Assembly (NCBI GenBank): GCA_024220505.1
Contig: JAKZZE010000005.1
Location: 704,501 to 768,500 of the forward strand
DNA: 64,000 nt
Source: Rhizopus arrhizus
Lineage: Eukaryota > Mucoromycota > Mucoromycetes > Mucorales > Rhizopodaceae
Reading direction: 5' to 3'
In this document: in pieces, positions 24,481 to 36,205 of the stretch
Layout of the letters: every line of letters begins with the position of its first letter
Position numbering within the stretch: the stretch's first letter is position 1
Made by a program: the position numbers and the translations under genes
The notes under the pieces: generated by a model
The model's input: the letters and a program-made list of their open reading frames with translations, nothing else
Told to the model about the DNA's origin: nothing
The model's database searches: none

Positions 24481-25127
24481 AGTCTGACTATCGAGTTTGC
24501 TAATTTAAAAATTATGGAAAAGAGCTGCTTATAACCTTATAATAAGTGAATACCATCTGACTTTTAAAAAGCTCACATGCATTTGATTCAGAGGAACAGC
24601 CCTGATAATATTGTGCGAAGATATGAATAGATTTTAAATTGGGTAAAGGAGACGGATATGGACTATATGAGCAATTGTATTTTCATAGATGAAGCCGCTT
24701 TCCATATAAATCTTAAGTGATCCATGCCGTGGTCAAAGAAAGGGACTCGAGTTGAGGCAGTCGTACCTGAAACTATAGCAAGGACCATACAATCTTGGGT
24801 GCAACTTCACAGTTTAAGATTGTAAATATTCAACTGAATTGGCCCATAGTACCATCTAATAAAAATAGGCTAGGCAATATTGACTTGGTTGTTAACGTTA
24901 CTGAAGGTGCAGTAACTGGTCGTTGTATTAATTTCGTCAAAAGTACCTTGGATGTCTTGGATAACCATAAGAATTTTAAAAGACATTACATTGTAATGGA
25001 TAATGCTCCAATTCATACTTCAAATGGCATCGAGCGTTATATTATTTGTAGTGGCTATATTAGTATATATCTCCCTCCATACTCTCCTGAACGTAACCCG
25101 ATCGAGCAAAATTTGGTATGTTATTAA
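24481..25127 (+). pseudogene. IS630/Tc1-mariner-like transposase, DDE half (split gene, part 2)
   Basis: Continues the 20486-20757 frame: SLTIEFANLKIMEKS, then, after frameshifts, AHMHLIQRNSPDNIVRRYE, NWVKETDMDYMSN and CIFIDEAAFHINLK (first catalytic Asp). SKKGTRVEAVVPET and ILGATSQFKIVNIQL follow, then VTGRCINFVKSTLDVL, HYIVMDNAPIHTSN (second Asp) and IYLPPYSPERNPIEQN (Glu). At least three nonsense codons and two frameshifts are present. All three acidic residues of the DDE triad remain readable. Dead copy. Confidence 0.8.
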
Positions 25128-25744
25128 AAGCAAACTCAAGAGAGAAAGACTTTTGGAAAAAAGAGACAATTTCTAGCAGAATCAAGAAAGAATGCAACAG
25201 CCATCTAGCTTATATTGGCGTGAATAATAGAAAATTCGAACTGTAATATTTGAAGTTAATTTCATAAAGTGTGCTAATAATTTCTGAAAAAAGTGTAAAC
25301 ATGGATGCATGGTAACCTTGTGTATGTTTTTCTTCCAAAATGTGCTTATACAACCCTAACTGGCAGTTAGTTTCTGTTATATTTAGACTAAGAATGGTAA
25401 ACTGATCTGGAAACTTGCGCATGTGTTTGGAGTGAGATAAAAAAATACAAGTATTCAATTATTGAATTTTATAATTATTGGTTAGACACTCGTCCAGCAA
25501 GTTGGCCTCTTGATTTGGGAATGATTTTAGATTGAGTTTTCACTCTATTCCGTACTAAAGTCCCCTTTCTGTTGAATTTCTATCAAACTTTAGTAATCTT
25601 TAATTAGAACGACAATGTTGATGGAGAATAAATCCCTCCCCCTTTTTCTGCTTATACAACTTGAAATAGCACATAGTGTTAGTATTGCTTTATTTCATTA
25701 TCAATGTATTGGTTTTTTACTTTAAGTTTGCAGGTTGGAAAAAA

Positions 25745-25865
25745 CATTTTGCGGATAAAAAATTGTTTTTTGCGGATCGAAATTTTTCTTTTTGCGGATG
25801 GCAGTTTTTTATTTTGCGGATAAAAATTTTTTTTTTGCGGATGGTGGTTCGTTTTTTTGCGTCAC
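25745..25865. repeat. Tandem TTTTGCGGAT motif array, ~22-bp period
   Basis: GCGGAT occurs at about 25751, 25772, 25794, 25816 and 25838, each preceded by a T run, and a variant GCGTCACC follows. The reverse complement reads ATCCGCAAAA. It has no coding meaning that I can support. Confidence 0.75.
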
Positions 25866-25962
25866 CACAAAGTGCGGAATGTAAAAAAAAATGATTTAAG
25901 AAATTTCCATGGGGATTGTGAAATCTACAGAGGTTTTTCACATTCTAATCATCAACATTGGT

Positions 25963-26145
25963 TGTATGGTCAGCCTACGTCCCGCATCTTCCAATGGGGT
26001 CCTTTACATTGTATGGTCAGCCTACGTCCCGCATCTTTGTGAAGTTTACAGGTCTTGTACATGTATGGTCTGCCCACGTCCCGCATCTTGTACTCGTGCT
26101 TTGTAGACCTGATGACAAGCCAAGGCCTGCCTACGTCCCAGCTTG
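25963..26145. repeat. Four imperfect direct repeats with core CCTACGTCCCGCATCTT
   Basis: TGTATGGTCAGCCTACGTCC starts at 25963 and 26010, and a TGTATGGTCTGCCCACGTCC variant at 26062. A fourth, more diverged GGCCTGCCTACGTCCC lies at about 26124. Spacing is 47, 52 and about 57 bases. Base composition is markedly more GC-rich than the surroundings. Confidence 0.8.
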
Positions 26146-26149
26146 GTTT

Positions 26150-27031
26150 GAGAATGTGTTGGTCTCTCTCCTTTTTTTATTAGATAAGTGCAATAATGAA
26201 ATCTTTTATTTTATTTACTAACAGGTTTAAGTGTAATAGTTTGTGTCTGTTGACAATTTGCCCCATGAAAATAAAGCCTCTATCCTCTGGAAAAGAAACC
26301 CTATTTTAATAAACTTTCTTAATGCAAGTTTCTATTTTCTTGTTACTGCAAATAAACAGTATCAGGAAATAGTTTTGTAAAAGTATTAAATCTTATTATT
26401 ATCATTGTGTTTTTTAACTCCAATTAAATATTTTGAAATATTTTCATGTCTTTAACACAAGCGTATTGACTGAAACACTTGGACCTTTTTAATTCTTTAA
26501 TTGAATTATTAGCAAGTATTTTGCCATCAACTTTCCAGATGCTCATCAATACAATGACGGAGCTAAATCATACTTTATCAACCAATACTGTTCTAATAAA
26601 CTGACAATAAAAAAATATACACAACATGGTCAATAATTCCTCAACAATAGATTTAATCAATCAACCCGTTTTCTACCTACATATCAATGATTGCTATAAC
26701 TGGTGAATGAAGAATAACGAGATTAACGATTTTGTTGCACATTCTAGAGTTTGAGTCAACAATAGTTTACCAATTAGTTATATCGACTAATAAACTATCC
26801 AAGAGGAGTTGCTAATTTAACTTTATAGAGTAAACGATTTAAGATAATAACTAATGATATAAAACATGACATAACCAATAACACTAATTTAGATTAACAA
26901 TTAACAAATGGTAAAAATATTGAACTCAAATTATATTCTTGTAGTTTTCTTTACTTATTTTTATTCTTGTTTTTTACTTTGAATAAAATAACTTAGTTTT
27001 GTCTTTTTATATCATCTGCACTCGTTATCAT
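26150..27031. other. Spacer, no supported gene
   Basis: AT-rich with no recognisable coding sequence or repeat. Confidence 0.45.
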
Positions 27032-27560
27032 TTACACCAATATGGAGACGGGTGTTTTACATGCTTGGCGGGTATACGGGGTCAAATCAACCAACTCTTC
27101 ATCACCACTGATACAACGATATATGTTGGTGATGGTAGTCTCAATAATGTCCTTAATTTGGTTGAGTTTTGTGACAATCGCTGGTATCAAGAGAATATCA
27201 TCAACAGTTTCTCTTGTAAAGTAAAATCGGCTTATTTCAATCATCTGGTATTGCCCGTTATATTCCAAATTCATTTTATAGGCAACTGCGCGACAATCTG
27301 CTCAAAGTACTTTAGTTATTGTGTATTAAAAGCAATATCTTGATATTAATTACCTTCTACTAGTAATCCAACAACTTCAGGATTTCTAACCTTCTTCTTC
27401 ACCAACTTGTTCAACGCCGTATTGACAAAGTCGGATTTTGGTCGATAATCGCCTTTGATACCTTTTTGATTTTTAAAACTTATTTTGTATTCAAAAGATG
27501 CTCCTTTTCATGGCGATTCGAATGGTATGCTTTTCGGTGTGGTTGGATAACTCTAACAGA
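27032..27560 (-). pseudogene. Copy II of the Mucorales multicopy (nuclease-like) family, 3' part
   Basis: The minus strand reads SFEYKISFKNQKGIKGDYRP, KSDFVNTALNKLVKKKVRNP and EVVGLLVE. A GTAATT...GCAG intron (about 27350-27296) follows with correct phase, then DCRAVAYKMNLEYNGQYQMI, EISRFYFTRETVDDILLIPA and a stop at 27032. The order of a Glu-x-Lys core, a long helix, a hydrophobic strand (VVGLLVE), another strand pair and FYFTRE is the same as in copies III and IV. The 5' half that should hold the first acidic residues is not recognisable, so I treat it as a truncated relic with an intact intron. Confidence 0.55.
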
Positions 27561-28304
27561 CGTTATTGAAGAAAATGTAAAAGAAAATAAGGGGAAAGGA
27601 AAATAATCAGCTTCACCGCATCGGGAATTGAAAAGACACACGTCACAATTGGCCGACATTATTTTTCTTACCTATTATTTTCTATCCCTCATAGGATACA
27701 TCAAGAAGACAGAAAAGAACACCATAAAAATCAACATGAAGACGAACACTCAATTGATACATTATTTACTTTATTTATCAAAAATCACCATCATTCCCTT
27801 TATAATTGTATATTTTCCCCTATTACCTTATATTAATATGTTATTCTAAAAGTATCAATTGTTGTAAAGTAATAAAAAAAAGGCTTTCTTCCCGCTAAAA
27901 TTAATTTTGGGTGCCGAGTAAATTCTTTTTGCACGTTCAAGCAATTGAAGTCAAGAACTAGTTATTATTGTTAACCTTGTTGTTATTGTACATTAATAGT
28001 CTCCTACAGTCTTCTATTAATTGGTTTCTGTTATCACTTCACCGTATAGCGAAACTAGACATAACATACATATTAGCAACTGTCATCTTATTATGTTGTC
28101 TGATACTTTTGATTCTTATTTGCTTTTGCCTCCCTCACAATAATTTTTGCCATATAGACGTACCAAGTTGTTTATACTTTAACTCTACAAATATTATGAT
28201 ATTTTTTTGTATATGCGCCCAATTATCTCAAGAACACAGGTACTTTGTAATCCATACTGCTTTCACATTTTTAATAATACATTCTATATAATTGTATCAA
28301 TGAA

Positions 28305-28340
<36 letters not shown>

Positions 28341-28609
28341 TTGTATACCGATAATAACACCAAAAAAATATGTTCTCTTGCATTTTATGATCAAATAATT
28401 TTATTGTACATTGTTAAAGTCTTTAGTATATGAAAAATATATCTCATTGAAAAGCGAAATGAAAAGGCTGTGGTAATTTATTGAAAAAGGTTGCAATGTA
28501 TGGAATATTTTAAATTATATGAAACACATGTAAATGAAGTGTGGTGTTTTATTATAAGCTAAACAAATGAAAATGCATAAAAGTTTTGAATGACGATTAC
28601 TCTTCAGCA
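27561..28609. other. Spacer with an A30 homopolymer
   Basis: AT-rich. A run of about 30 A lies at 28307-28336. A hydrophobic 107-codon frame at 27968-28291 has no support beyond composition. Confidence 0.45.
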
Positions 28610-29140
28610 ACTTATATAAAAGTTATCCCCAACTCTCCTTTGTAATTACATCTTCTTCATAGTCTACTTGTTGAAGTCTTTTCCTGATTTTATTGCGATA
28701 GTCAATTTGGGGTTCATTCTGTATTATCTTTCTAATGCTTTCATTGTTTTGCTCTTATTCATCAGGTTCAACTTAGTTTTCTCTATAATATGCAAGCTGA
28801 GCTTTGGCAGAGGATAAGATATCCATAACAAAAACATTTGCTGCACTACTAATAATGTTCATCTTTATATAATTTGTCATTAACTTTCTTTAAATAAATA
28901 GTAATAATAATAATAAAACAAAACGTTTAGTGTAATCTATAAATAAATTCATTCTTTGGATATACACTAATACCTTCAAAGACAACATTGTTGAATAGAC
29001 GGCCTGCAGCTTGCAGGCGTTTTACATTCTTGAGCACAGTTATCTTTACTAATTCATAATGGCAGGTTACTCCATATACGGTTTGCGTAGCAATGTTTTT
29101 GAACACAACCATTTCATAAGCCTGTTATTACCTCTAAATC
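28610..29140 (-). pseudogene. Possible gag-like coding relic
   Basis: The minus strand reads MVVFKNIATQTVYGVTCHYE, LVKITVLKNVKRLQAAGRLF, NNVVFEGISVYP and KNEFIYR (29112-28927), then, after stops, MDILSSAKAQLAYYREN and IRKIIQNEPQIDYRNKIRKR. The FEGISVYP.NEFIY segment resembles GIHFTVYP..DGEFVTY of the RRM-like gag units at 21.6 and 22.7 kb. A related retroelement gag relic is therefore possible but not secure. Confidence 0.3.
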
Positions 29141-29632
29141 ATGTATGTATGCAGGGTCAAACATTTTTTATTCATAATCGTAATGGTAATAACTTCTTTT
29201 GAATATTCTTCTTCTCGACAACTGTTGTTTTTGCTACTGATATCTTTTACATTGTATCATCTGACATGAACAGCATGTCTAAAGTACCTAAATATTAGAA
29301 AAACGCTCACAATAGAAGATATCAAGCCACTCACTCAATAAGATATAAATACCTGCCTTCAATTAGAATAATTTTCACTATAACTCAAAACTGAAATAAA
29401 GATCAATCTCAAAAAGTACTCAAACTGTTTCTTTGTTTTTGTTTCTATTTTTTTTATTATCCTTACCATTATACAACAACCAAAACATAACAATTGATCC
29501 ATGACATGAAATATTATCCATGTATAGAAAATATAAACAGAGTATTATTTTCTTATTAAATAAAAAACAAACATTATGAACTCTCGGCCTCTCTTGTTCC
29601 TTTATTATTATGGGCAATTTAAGGAGGGGGGC

Positions 29633-30617
29633 TTATTGACCATCGGTATTGGGAGGGAGCCAAACTTGACGTAGCCAGTCTAATTCTGAAGGCGAAGATG
29701 GTTGTGGTGATGACGATGTAAAATCGCTCATTCGTTTGGAGTTGGTGAGAGCCTCTGTATACTTTTCATGTGTTTCCAAGCAAAGGCAGCGAAGCATTGA
29801 AAACCCGTCGATCAGGTCACGAATATCACCAAGAAATGATGATTTTTTGGGGAAATCAAACTTTTTCATTACCTCCAAGACATACAACCCATTAGATGCA
29901 AGACGCAAGCGATAAAACTCTGCTTGTAGGCCTTAAAAAAATACAGCAATGAAATGATAAATAAAGGGACAATATTTTCTTTATCCTTTTTTACCTTGAA
30001 TTAAAATCAAGGCAACTGTCATTGATTTATCTTTTGTTGCCTTGATCAAGTTATTCAGCTGGGCTTTTCCATTTGCTACCAGCTTTTCCTTGTCCTGGAA
30101 GTATTTTGATTCTTTGACAGTGCGCCCAAATTCGCCATTGATTAGATCGTTGGCATTTTCAAGGTTGTACAATATACGCAAATCCATTTTGCGGTTTGTC
30201 TTCTCGGGACCATAGGAGATGGTATCTCCCCTACACGAACAATTAGAGTTATTCCAGTTTATCTGAGCTTTTCGCATTGCTTTACCAGTTCACGAGAAGA
30301 TCTGTTTCGCAAAACAATGCTTCAATTATTGTTGCCCAAAACTTGATAATGATGCTCGCTTCAGATAATTTGGCTACCACATCTGGTAACATACTTGCTT
30401 GGTGACGGAGATGTATCTCGCATCTATATATCCAATCAACGTTCAATGACACCATTAATGATCGTCTTTTATTCACAAATGGCTCCCCAGCTGAGTCGAC
30501 CATCTCATTCCAGACTCTACCATCATAAATGTCATACAACACACCTTCCTCCACATATCGACCTCTCCACTGTTCAATTTCTGTTTCAAAGTTCGGACGG
30601 ACAAAGAACTTCTTCAA
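29633..30617 (-). CDS. Copy III of the multicopy (nuclease-like) family, fused in frame behind a Tnp2 fragment
   Basis: Three exons with canonical introns: ...LLVNW/GDTISYGP spans the intron 30289-30223, and ALILIQ/GLQAEFYR spans one near 29991-29933. The protein reads ASIIIKFWATIIEALFCETD, then RKMDLRILYNL, DLINGEFGRTVKESKYFQDK, LNNLIK, VALILIQ, LRLASNGLYVLEVMKKFDFP and a Ser/Pro-rich tail ending at 29633. No frame break is seen from about 30430 to the stop. The first 62 codons of the open frame (30617-30432) are Tnp2 transposase sequence, so the present gene would be a chimera with an unknown real start. No function is known to me. The layout resembles copies II and IV. Confidence 0.6.
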
Positions 30618-31345
30618 CGTTTCGACAATTGAGTTGTACGGGAACTCAAGGACGGGCTTCAGGCTGCTGACAACAAAAAGTGAATTACCACATGGGCGCT
30701 CTTGTCTGTGGGGGTTGTTTGCAAATCTGACAAAAGGACATAGTCAGGTATGCAAACTTCCCGTGTCATAAATACTTCTGCAAAGAGAACAGACAAGGAA
30801 ACGGGAGACACCACTACTGGCAGAGGAATAATTGACCATGGCATGAGCAGTGGAGATCTTTGTAGAAATCTCCATGCCATGGCCAAGGGCATGAACAAAA
30901 AAAGAAAGAAAGGACAACAATTCTTCACCGGCTACAACAGAAAGGTGCTTTGCTTGAAAAAGCACAAGGTAAAGGACCACGAGATACTCCAGTTGTTGGT
31001 CGTTGGTCATTTCTTCTTCCATGTCGACATCCATGTCAGCATCAAGGTCGAATTCTAAATTTGTTTAATAAAAAAAAAAGGTATGTTTATAAATATACCT
31101 TCAAGCGTTGCTTCTTTCGGTAGAAGTGGAGGATTGCTCGAGGATATAATCTAATCCTCTTTGCCTCAAAACTATTTTAATTGCACTTTAGTCTTTCTGC
31201 ATTTCTTTAAAAAAAAAGTACCTTCTCCAACTTTGTCAATACGCTTATGAGTATTAGCGGTTCTCTTGGCAATCATCTTGAATCCTTCAGGACAATTGCT
31301 GCATTTGGTGCATTGGCATTTAACTTTGTTGTTAGTGGCGTTCAT
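30432..31345 (-). pseudogene. Tnp2-family (CACTA-type) transposase, 5' portion
   Basis: Exon 1 starts at 31345 with MNATNNKVKCQCTKCSNCPE (a Cys-rich N-terminus). A GTACTT intron leads to a short exon ending in a GTATAT intron at about 31098-31058. EFDLDADMDVDMEEEMTN follows, then LSFLSFFVHALGHGMEI, FLVCSLCRSIYDTG, a TGA, CPFVRFANNPHRQERPCGNS, LKPVLEFPYNSIVETL, KKFFVRPNFETEIEQWRGR and VLYDIYDGRVWNEM up to SLMVSLNVDW. Homology stops there, and the DDE domain is missing. One nonsense codon and an unresolved frame in exon 2 indicate decay, while both introns keep good splice sites. Confidence 0.65.
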
Positions 31346-31667
31346 TTCAGAAAAAAAAAAAAATATTCAGGATTTAGTAGAGGAATAAGATGGAAAAAAA
31401 TGCGTGATCAAAAAAAACTAAAGCAAATATACTAAGTTTGGATGTCGGTTCCTAATCAGCAACAGTTTTACGTGTTCTAAAGAAATGTTTTTTTTTTTCC
31501 CTTGTTTTGTTTCAGAGAACATATTTAACATTGAGGATACAAAAGATATAAAAGAAAACTCAACAATGGTTAAAATGTAAGTTTATAACAACAAAAATAA
31601 TACCAGGGGTAACGTCATTTTGCTTTTCTTTTTTGATGCTATACAAAAGGGAAGACTGGGCGGAGAA

Positions 31668-31696
31668 GGAAATAAGGCCGAGTGGTCTAGAGCAGG
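31668..31696 (+). other. 5'-half tRNA-like sequence (box A)
   Basis: AAGGCCGAGTGGTCTAGAGC matches the D-arm/box A region of class II (Leu/Ser-type) tRNAs, but the anticodon and T arms do not follow. It is either a broken tRNA gene or chance. It lies about 30 bases upstream of the LTR-like repeat at 31725. Confidence 0.3.
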
Positions 31697-31724
31697 AATA
31701 AAATATATATTTTTGTTTTGTTTC

Positions 31725-32059
31725 TGAAGTGTTTCAAGTATTCAAAATAAGATAAAGAAGAAGTAACGAGACCGAAAAATAGTTCTAAAGTTGAATACTT
31801 TTATTAAAGAAAGATTTCAAGGCTATTTATATTAGTTGAGCAAGACCTGAGATTAGATGACAAAAAATAGTTACGACCGATATGATTTGACATAAGAAAA
31901 ATTTATAAACTGATGATAGTAATAAACTGTTGAGATGAAAGTGAAACTTGGCTGTTTAAGACAGTGATAATTATCAGGATCTATTCTTATTCAACTCATT
32001 TGTAAAGATTTAGCCCAGAATAATAAGACTGTATCTTATTGACATGTCAAAATATGACA
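31725..32059 (+). mobile_element. LTR-like repeat, 335 bp, full-length partner of 21412-21553
   Basis: Begins TGAAGTGTTT and ends ATATGACA (TG...CA). The outer parts match the reverse complement of 21412-21553 closely (for example GTTCTAAAGT, CAGAATAATAAGACTGTATC). An additional ~194-bp middle is bounded by the direct repeat AAAGATTT at 31810-31817 and 32004-32011. No matching target duplication is visible. Confidence 0.75.
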
Positions 32060-35000
32060 ATAGGATCAATTTAATGAGTTCTGTAGAATGAATGGGAGGT
32101 TTTGTGAAAACAAATAAATTTATGAGTTTTTCTTTGCTTACAAAAGGATTCTATAGAGATGAAAGAGCAATTCACCAATTATTTTTATTATTAATATTAT
32201 TAAACATAATCCATTGGATAGCTGCTAAGCATCAATATTAACTTTAAATAAAAAAAGATTATGACCTCATATCATTTTCTTTAGCATATTTTCTGTCTTT
32301 CTAAAGTGAAAGGAATAGAATAAAATGAGGGGCATGTCCAAAAGTAGAGACTATGTAAGTTATTTTTGAGTGCTGCATCTTGGCAGAGGAGAATAAAGAG
32401 TGCCTTTAAAAGCCAATAAAGAAAGGAAAGTGTAATTCAAGGTCTGATTTCGCTGATAAATATCTTTGCTTTTTCCCAAATACATTCAACAGTAGTAATG
32501 ACCACCATCCAAGTTAGTTTCAATAAACAGAAAGCGAGAACAAGGGCGAGGCTTAACATGGTTCTTGTCAAAAGCTTAACAATTTGCTAGGTAAATGACA
32601 CAGCAGAAACATCAATATCTTTAACTTTAATAAACCATCTGATGAGCAGTGATTTCTTGTTAACAGAAGGGGAAGCATGAGGATTTTGAGCGCAAGAGAT
32701 AAGCATCTTCAAAAATAATTATAAGGATATAATGGATAAAAAGATAACTTCATGCGATTTTATGCTCAGTATTTATACAGCAAAATAATACTATCTATTA
32801 TTCACCAATGTTAATGTGATGCTTTGAGGAATATCATATGAATGGTAAGACGGAATGTAAATTTAATGCGATTGCGTTTTAATGAACAATCGTAAATATC
32901 GTATGGATTGACATTTTGCATTTCTCCTATCGCTTCATAGCAAATCATATATTTTTATTTTTCAATCATATACAATACTTCTGCTAATATTCTGTAATAA
33001 ATGAAGAAATGTAGAAATCAGCCTTGCCAGCATTGAAATATTACTTTTAATTCCAGCACTATTTCTATTTGAAATAATCCCTTGTTTTCTACTATATACT
33101 CAATGTACTTTGTTACTGGTTATAAGGTTGCTTGATGTTCCTATCAGCTTATGAAATGTGTATCGTACTCTTACATACTTTAAACATGACTCATATTGAA
33201 TTCACAACGTCAGGGTAGTAAATGCTTTACAAGGATTTATTACAGTCTTTTCTCTATTATTTGGCCATAACTAATTCTACTCCATTAACTCAATACAAGT
33301 TGTTTTGTATAACTCCTGATGCAATGACACATAAATGAAAAATAGATCTACTTCAGAAATAATTATAAACAGTCCAATTGCATAACCAGGAACAAATCTT
33401 AACATTCAGTTTTATCCATGCTCGATTTACAGCTATAGTTAATTAAAGTATCTTGAAAAGGACTTGAACCTTCATGATGCATTATAAATACTAGATACAA
33501 TAATATTAAATAAAAATATTTTTTTCAGTCTCGTTAAATCTTGTAGTCTTTTCTTTTAACCAAAAATCACGAAATGACTTGCATATGGTTTTTTATATAT
33601 TTTTATTTTAAAAACCATTTATATTAGATATATCATAACAATGATAAATCATAAAGCTGTGATTTAAAGCCTTTTTAACTGTTTTATCTGTTTCTTTAAT
33701 GAGAATAGCAAAATGTAATAATATATTAAAGTTTGATTAGTTTATCATCCAAAGTATGCGCTCATATCTATATACGGCAATAAAAACAAAAGTTTTCAGT
33801 AACCAAATGGTATCAGTCTCTTATCCCACTGTGTCACGATTTAAAGGGAAAGTTAATACTTTGAAATGCAGCATGCATAAATTTGAAAGGCAATACAAAG
33901 CATGTCCTTTTTCTAATCTTCTTGAAATTTGTAACAGTAAAAAATTCTGACAGTAAACTCATCAGTTTGTATAGTTGTTTTATTCTAATGCTGCTCCTGC
34001 TTTTTCTTTTCTTTCTTGGTTCAATGCAGAAATGCTATTGATTTTGATCCATTATTTCCTCTTGGTGAAAAATCTATTGTATTAAAGCCTTCATGAAACA
34101 AACACTATCTCCTCCTCTCTCTCTTTAATACTTCAACCTGGATCCTAAAATATCAAAGAAAGCAAATAGAGTCACTTATACCTATTTTCTTTGGACCAAT
34201 TTATTGTAAGATTTATACTCAACACTCGACTTTTATTTAAAATGGGGTATACAAGACAGTTTGGCGAAGGGTAATAAGAAATCATTATTATCGTAGATAA
34301 AGACATTTAATTTTACTATGACCATATTTGCCATACCATGTACTATGGTAAAAGTTTTGTTAGCAAGATAGGATGTTTATTTATACTTAAATTGAGACAT
34401 ACCATCGTCCATGTGTGAGATCTAATGGCTTTAAGCTACTATTTACCTGGAGTATATCAACCGGCGCATTATTATTTTTTAATGCAGTCATAGTTTTATA
34501 TTTTCTGACTGCTTGCTTAAATATAATTGAAAAATATCGCATTTAAGGTAACAATCCAATTGATGGTAAAAGCCAATTTAAAAAGAAACTTCTACATAGT
34601 TTAAATATGCCTTTCATCCAAAAGTAATTTTGGTGTTTTGACACATTTATTTTGAAATGTCGTTTTTTGCAATATAATAAGTAATTGGACAGCAAACAAA
34701 TGTGGCATAACTTTATGAATTAACTTTCAAATACATTTATATTTTTATGATGTACTCTGATATCTAATTAACAGCAGCAAAGAATAAAATACTGATGCAT
34801 TAAAAGAAAAGCTCTAAAGAATTATAAATGATGTGCAACATTATTCATCACAAATTTTTTAAAAAAAAAAGTAACTATTTTTGTGCTACAGGAAAACTTA
34901 CAAAAGATGAAATACAAAAAAGTTATGCTAATCAGCATTCAAACAAAAAAAAGCTCTATTTCAGAAACTTGGTAAAAGGGAAAGAGAGGATATGATAAAT

Positions 35001-35589
35001 GATTTACTGTGTACGGTAACTGTGCTATAAAAAGATATAAGTCATGAAGTTATTCATCAATATTTCTACTCCTTACTGCTTTCTCCAATTAGATACAGTT
35101 CAATCTCCGGATTGATTGAGTAAAGGTCTAGAAGATCAGGCAAAGTAAAAAATAGAACACTTGTCTGTGAAAATACACCATTTTTTGTTTTCTTGGCATA
35201 AACAGCTATCTTTCTTATTTTGTTCTACTATTCATTTTCTTGCAATCATATTTGTTATCCTCACAGTCTTTTTTATGTTAAAGCACCAAATATTCCTAGG
35301 CCCCTTTTCTCAATTTAGCATAGTTTAACTATTGAAAGTGACAAAAAAAAAGTAAACTAAAGATATTATTGATGAAAGACTAATTACAAATACTTTGAGT
35401 TATTGCTAATTTTAGAGTTTCCAGGATATCTACTTTTATTAAGCTTCAGTTCCACAACAAAAACTAATAGTAACTCGACTTATTAGCAAATAGAATTTAG
35501 ATAATTAAATAAAGCTGTTCAGCTGTGCGCCCCTTTCTACCTCGTACTCCAAGTTACGATTAAAGAATATTTTATTTACCTGAGAATTA
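32060..35589. other. Long gene-free AT-rich stretch
   Basis: About 3.5 kb without a recognisable exon, tRNA or repeat. Open frames are short and motif-free on both strands. Could be old, unrecognisable transposon debris. Confidence 0.5.
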
Positions 35590-36205
35590 AAATAATCCAA
35601 TTGAGCACATAATAATGGAAATTACTGTATTGCCCGAGTCAGATCAAGAGATGGTTAAAGAGCTAAAAAAAAAAAAGAAATACCATATAAACTTTTAGAA
35701 AAGAACGCTGGCCGTAAAAGCTCCTTCATATTGGAACACAAGGAATACATTCAAAATCTACTTGACGAAGATCCTCAGCTTTACACTGAAGATATTATTG
35801 ATAGCTTGCCTAAACATTTTATGGGGTTTTCTATTTCTAAAACGCAGCTTAACCATCGCTTTGAGGGACAACATATAAAATCCTAACATTGCTCTCCAAA
35901 CAATAACAAGTCAACAGACTATCTAGCTCTCAGGCCTACAGAGAGAGTCGTTGAGAAGAAGGTTGTAAAGTGGCCAGAAGCTGTAAAATCGAATTTAAAA
36001 GTGTACAATGATTATAGCGACAAAGAAAGAGAAAAGACATGTCTCAAGAATCGATTACAATAAAGTTTGATATATTTATGGAACTCAGAAACAACATTTT
36101 TTTTTTTTTTTGAAAAGCTAAATATTTGATTACAGAGATCATAAAGAAAACCTCCACGGGCCACTATGACAGGTACTTGCAGTTGATTCAATAAAACCCT
36201 AAATG
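35590..36205 (+). pseudogene. Second IS630-type transposase relic, preceded by LINE-tail-like sequence
   Basis: 35590-35660 (CCAATTGAGCACATAATA, then GTATTGCCCGAGTCAG) resembles 37090-37136, where a LINE tail ends. From about 35690 a plus frame reads LLEKNAGRKSSFILEHKEYI, then LLDEDPQLYTEDIIDSLPKH and GFSISKTQLNHRF, the HTH-linker part of IS630-type transposases. After frame breaks, KKTSTGHYDRYLQLIQ appears at about 36140, a block that precedes the second catalytic Asp in the family. Truncated and dead. Confidence 0.55.

Noticed and set aside
25676..25941. Overlapping frames on both strands through the GCGGAT array
   Set aside because: The frames exist because the repeat period avoids stops. 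There is no biological support.
27968..28291. Hydrophobic 107-residue frame that might be a membrane protein
   Set aside because: It follows from AT-rich, T-rich composition. There is no start context, homology or splice support, and it ends near an A30 run.
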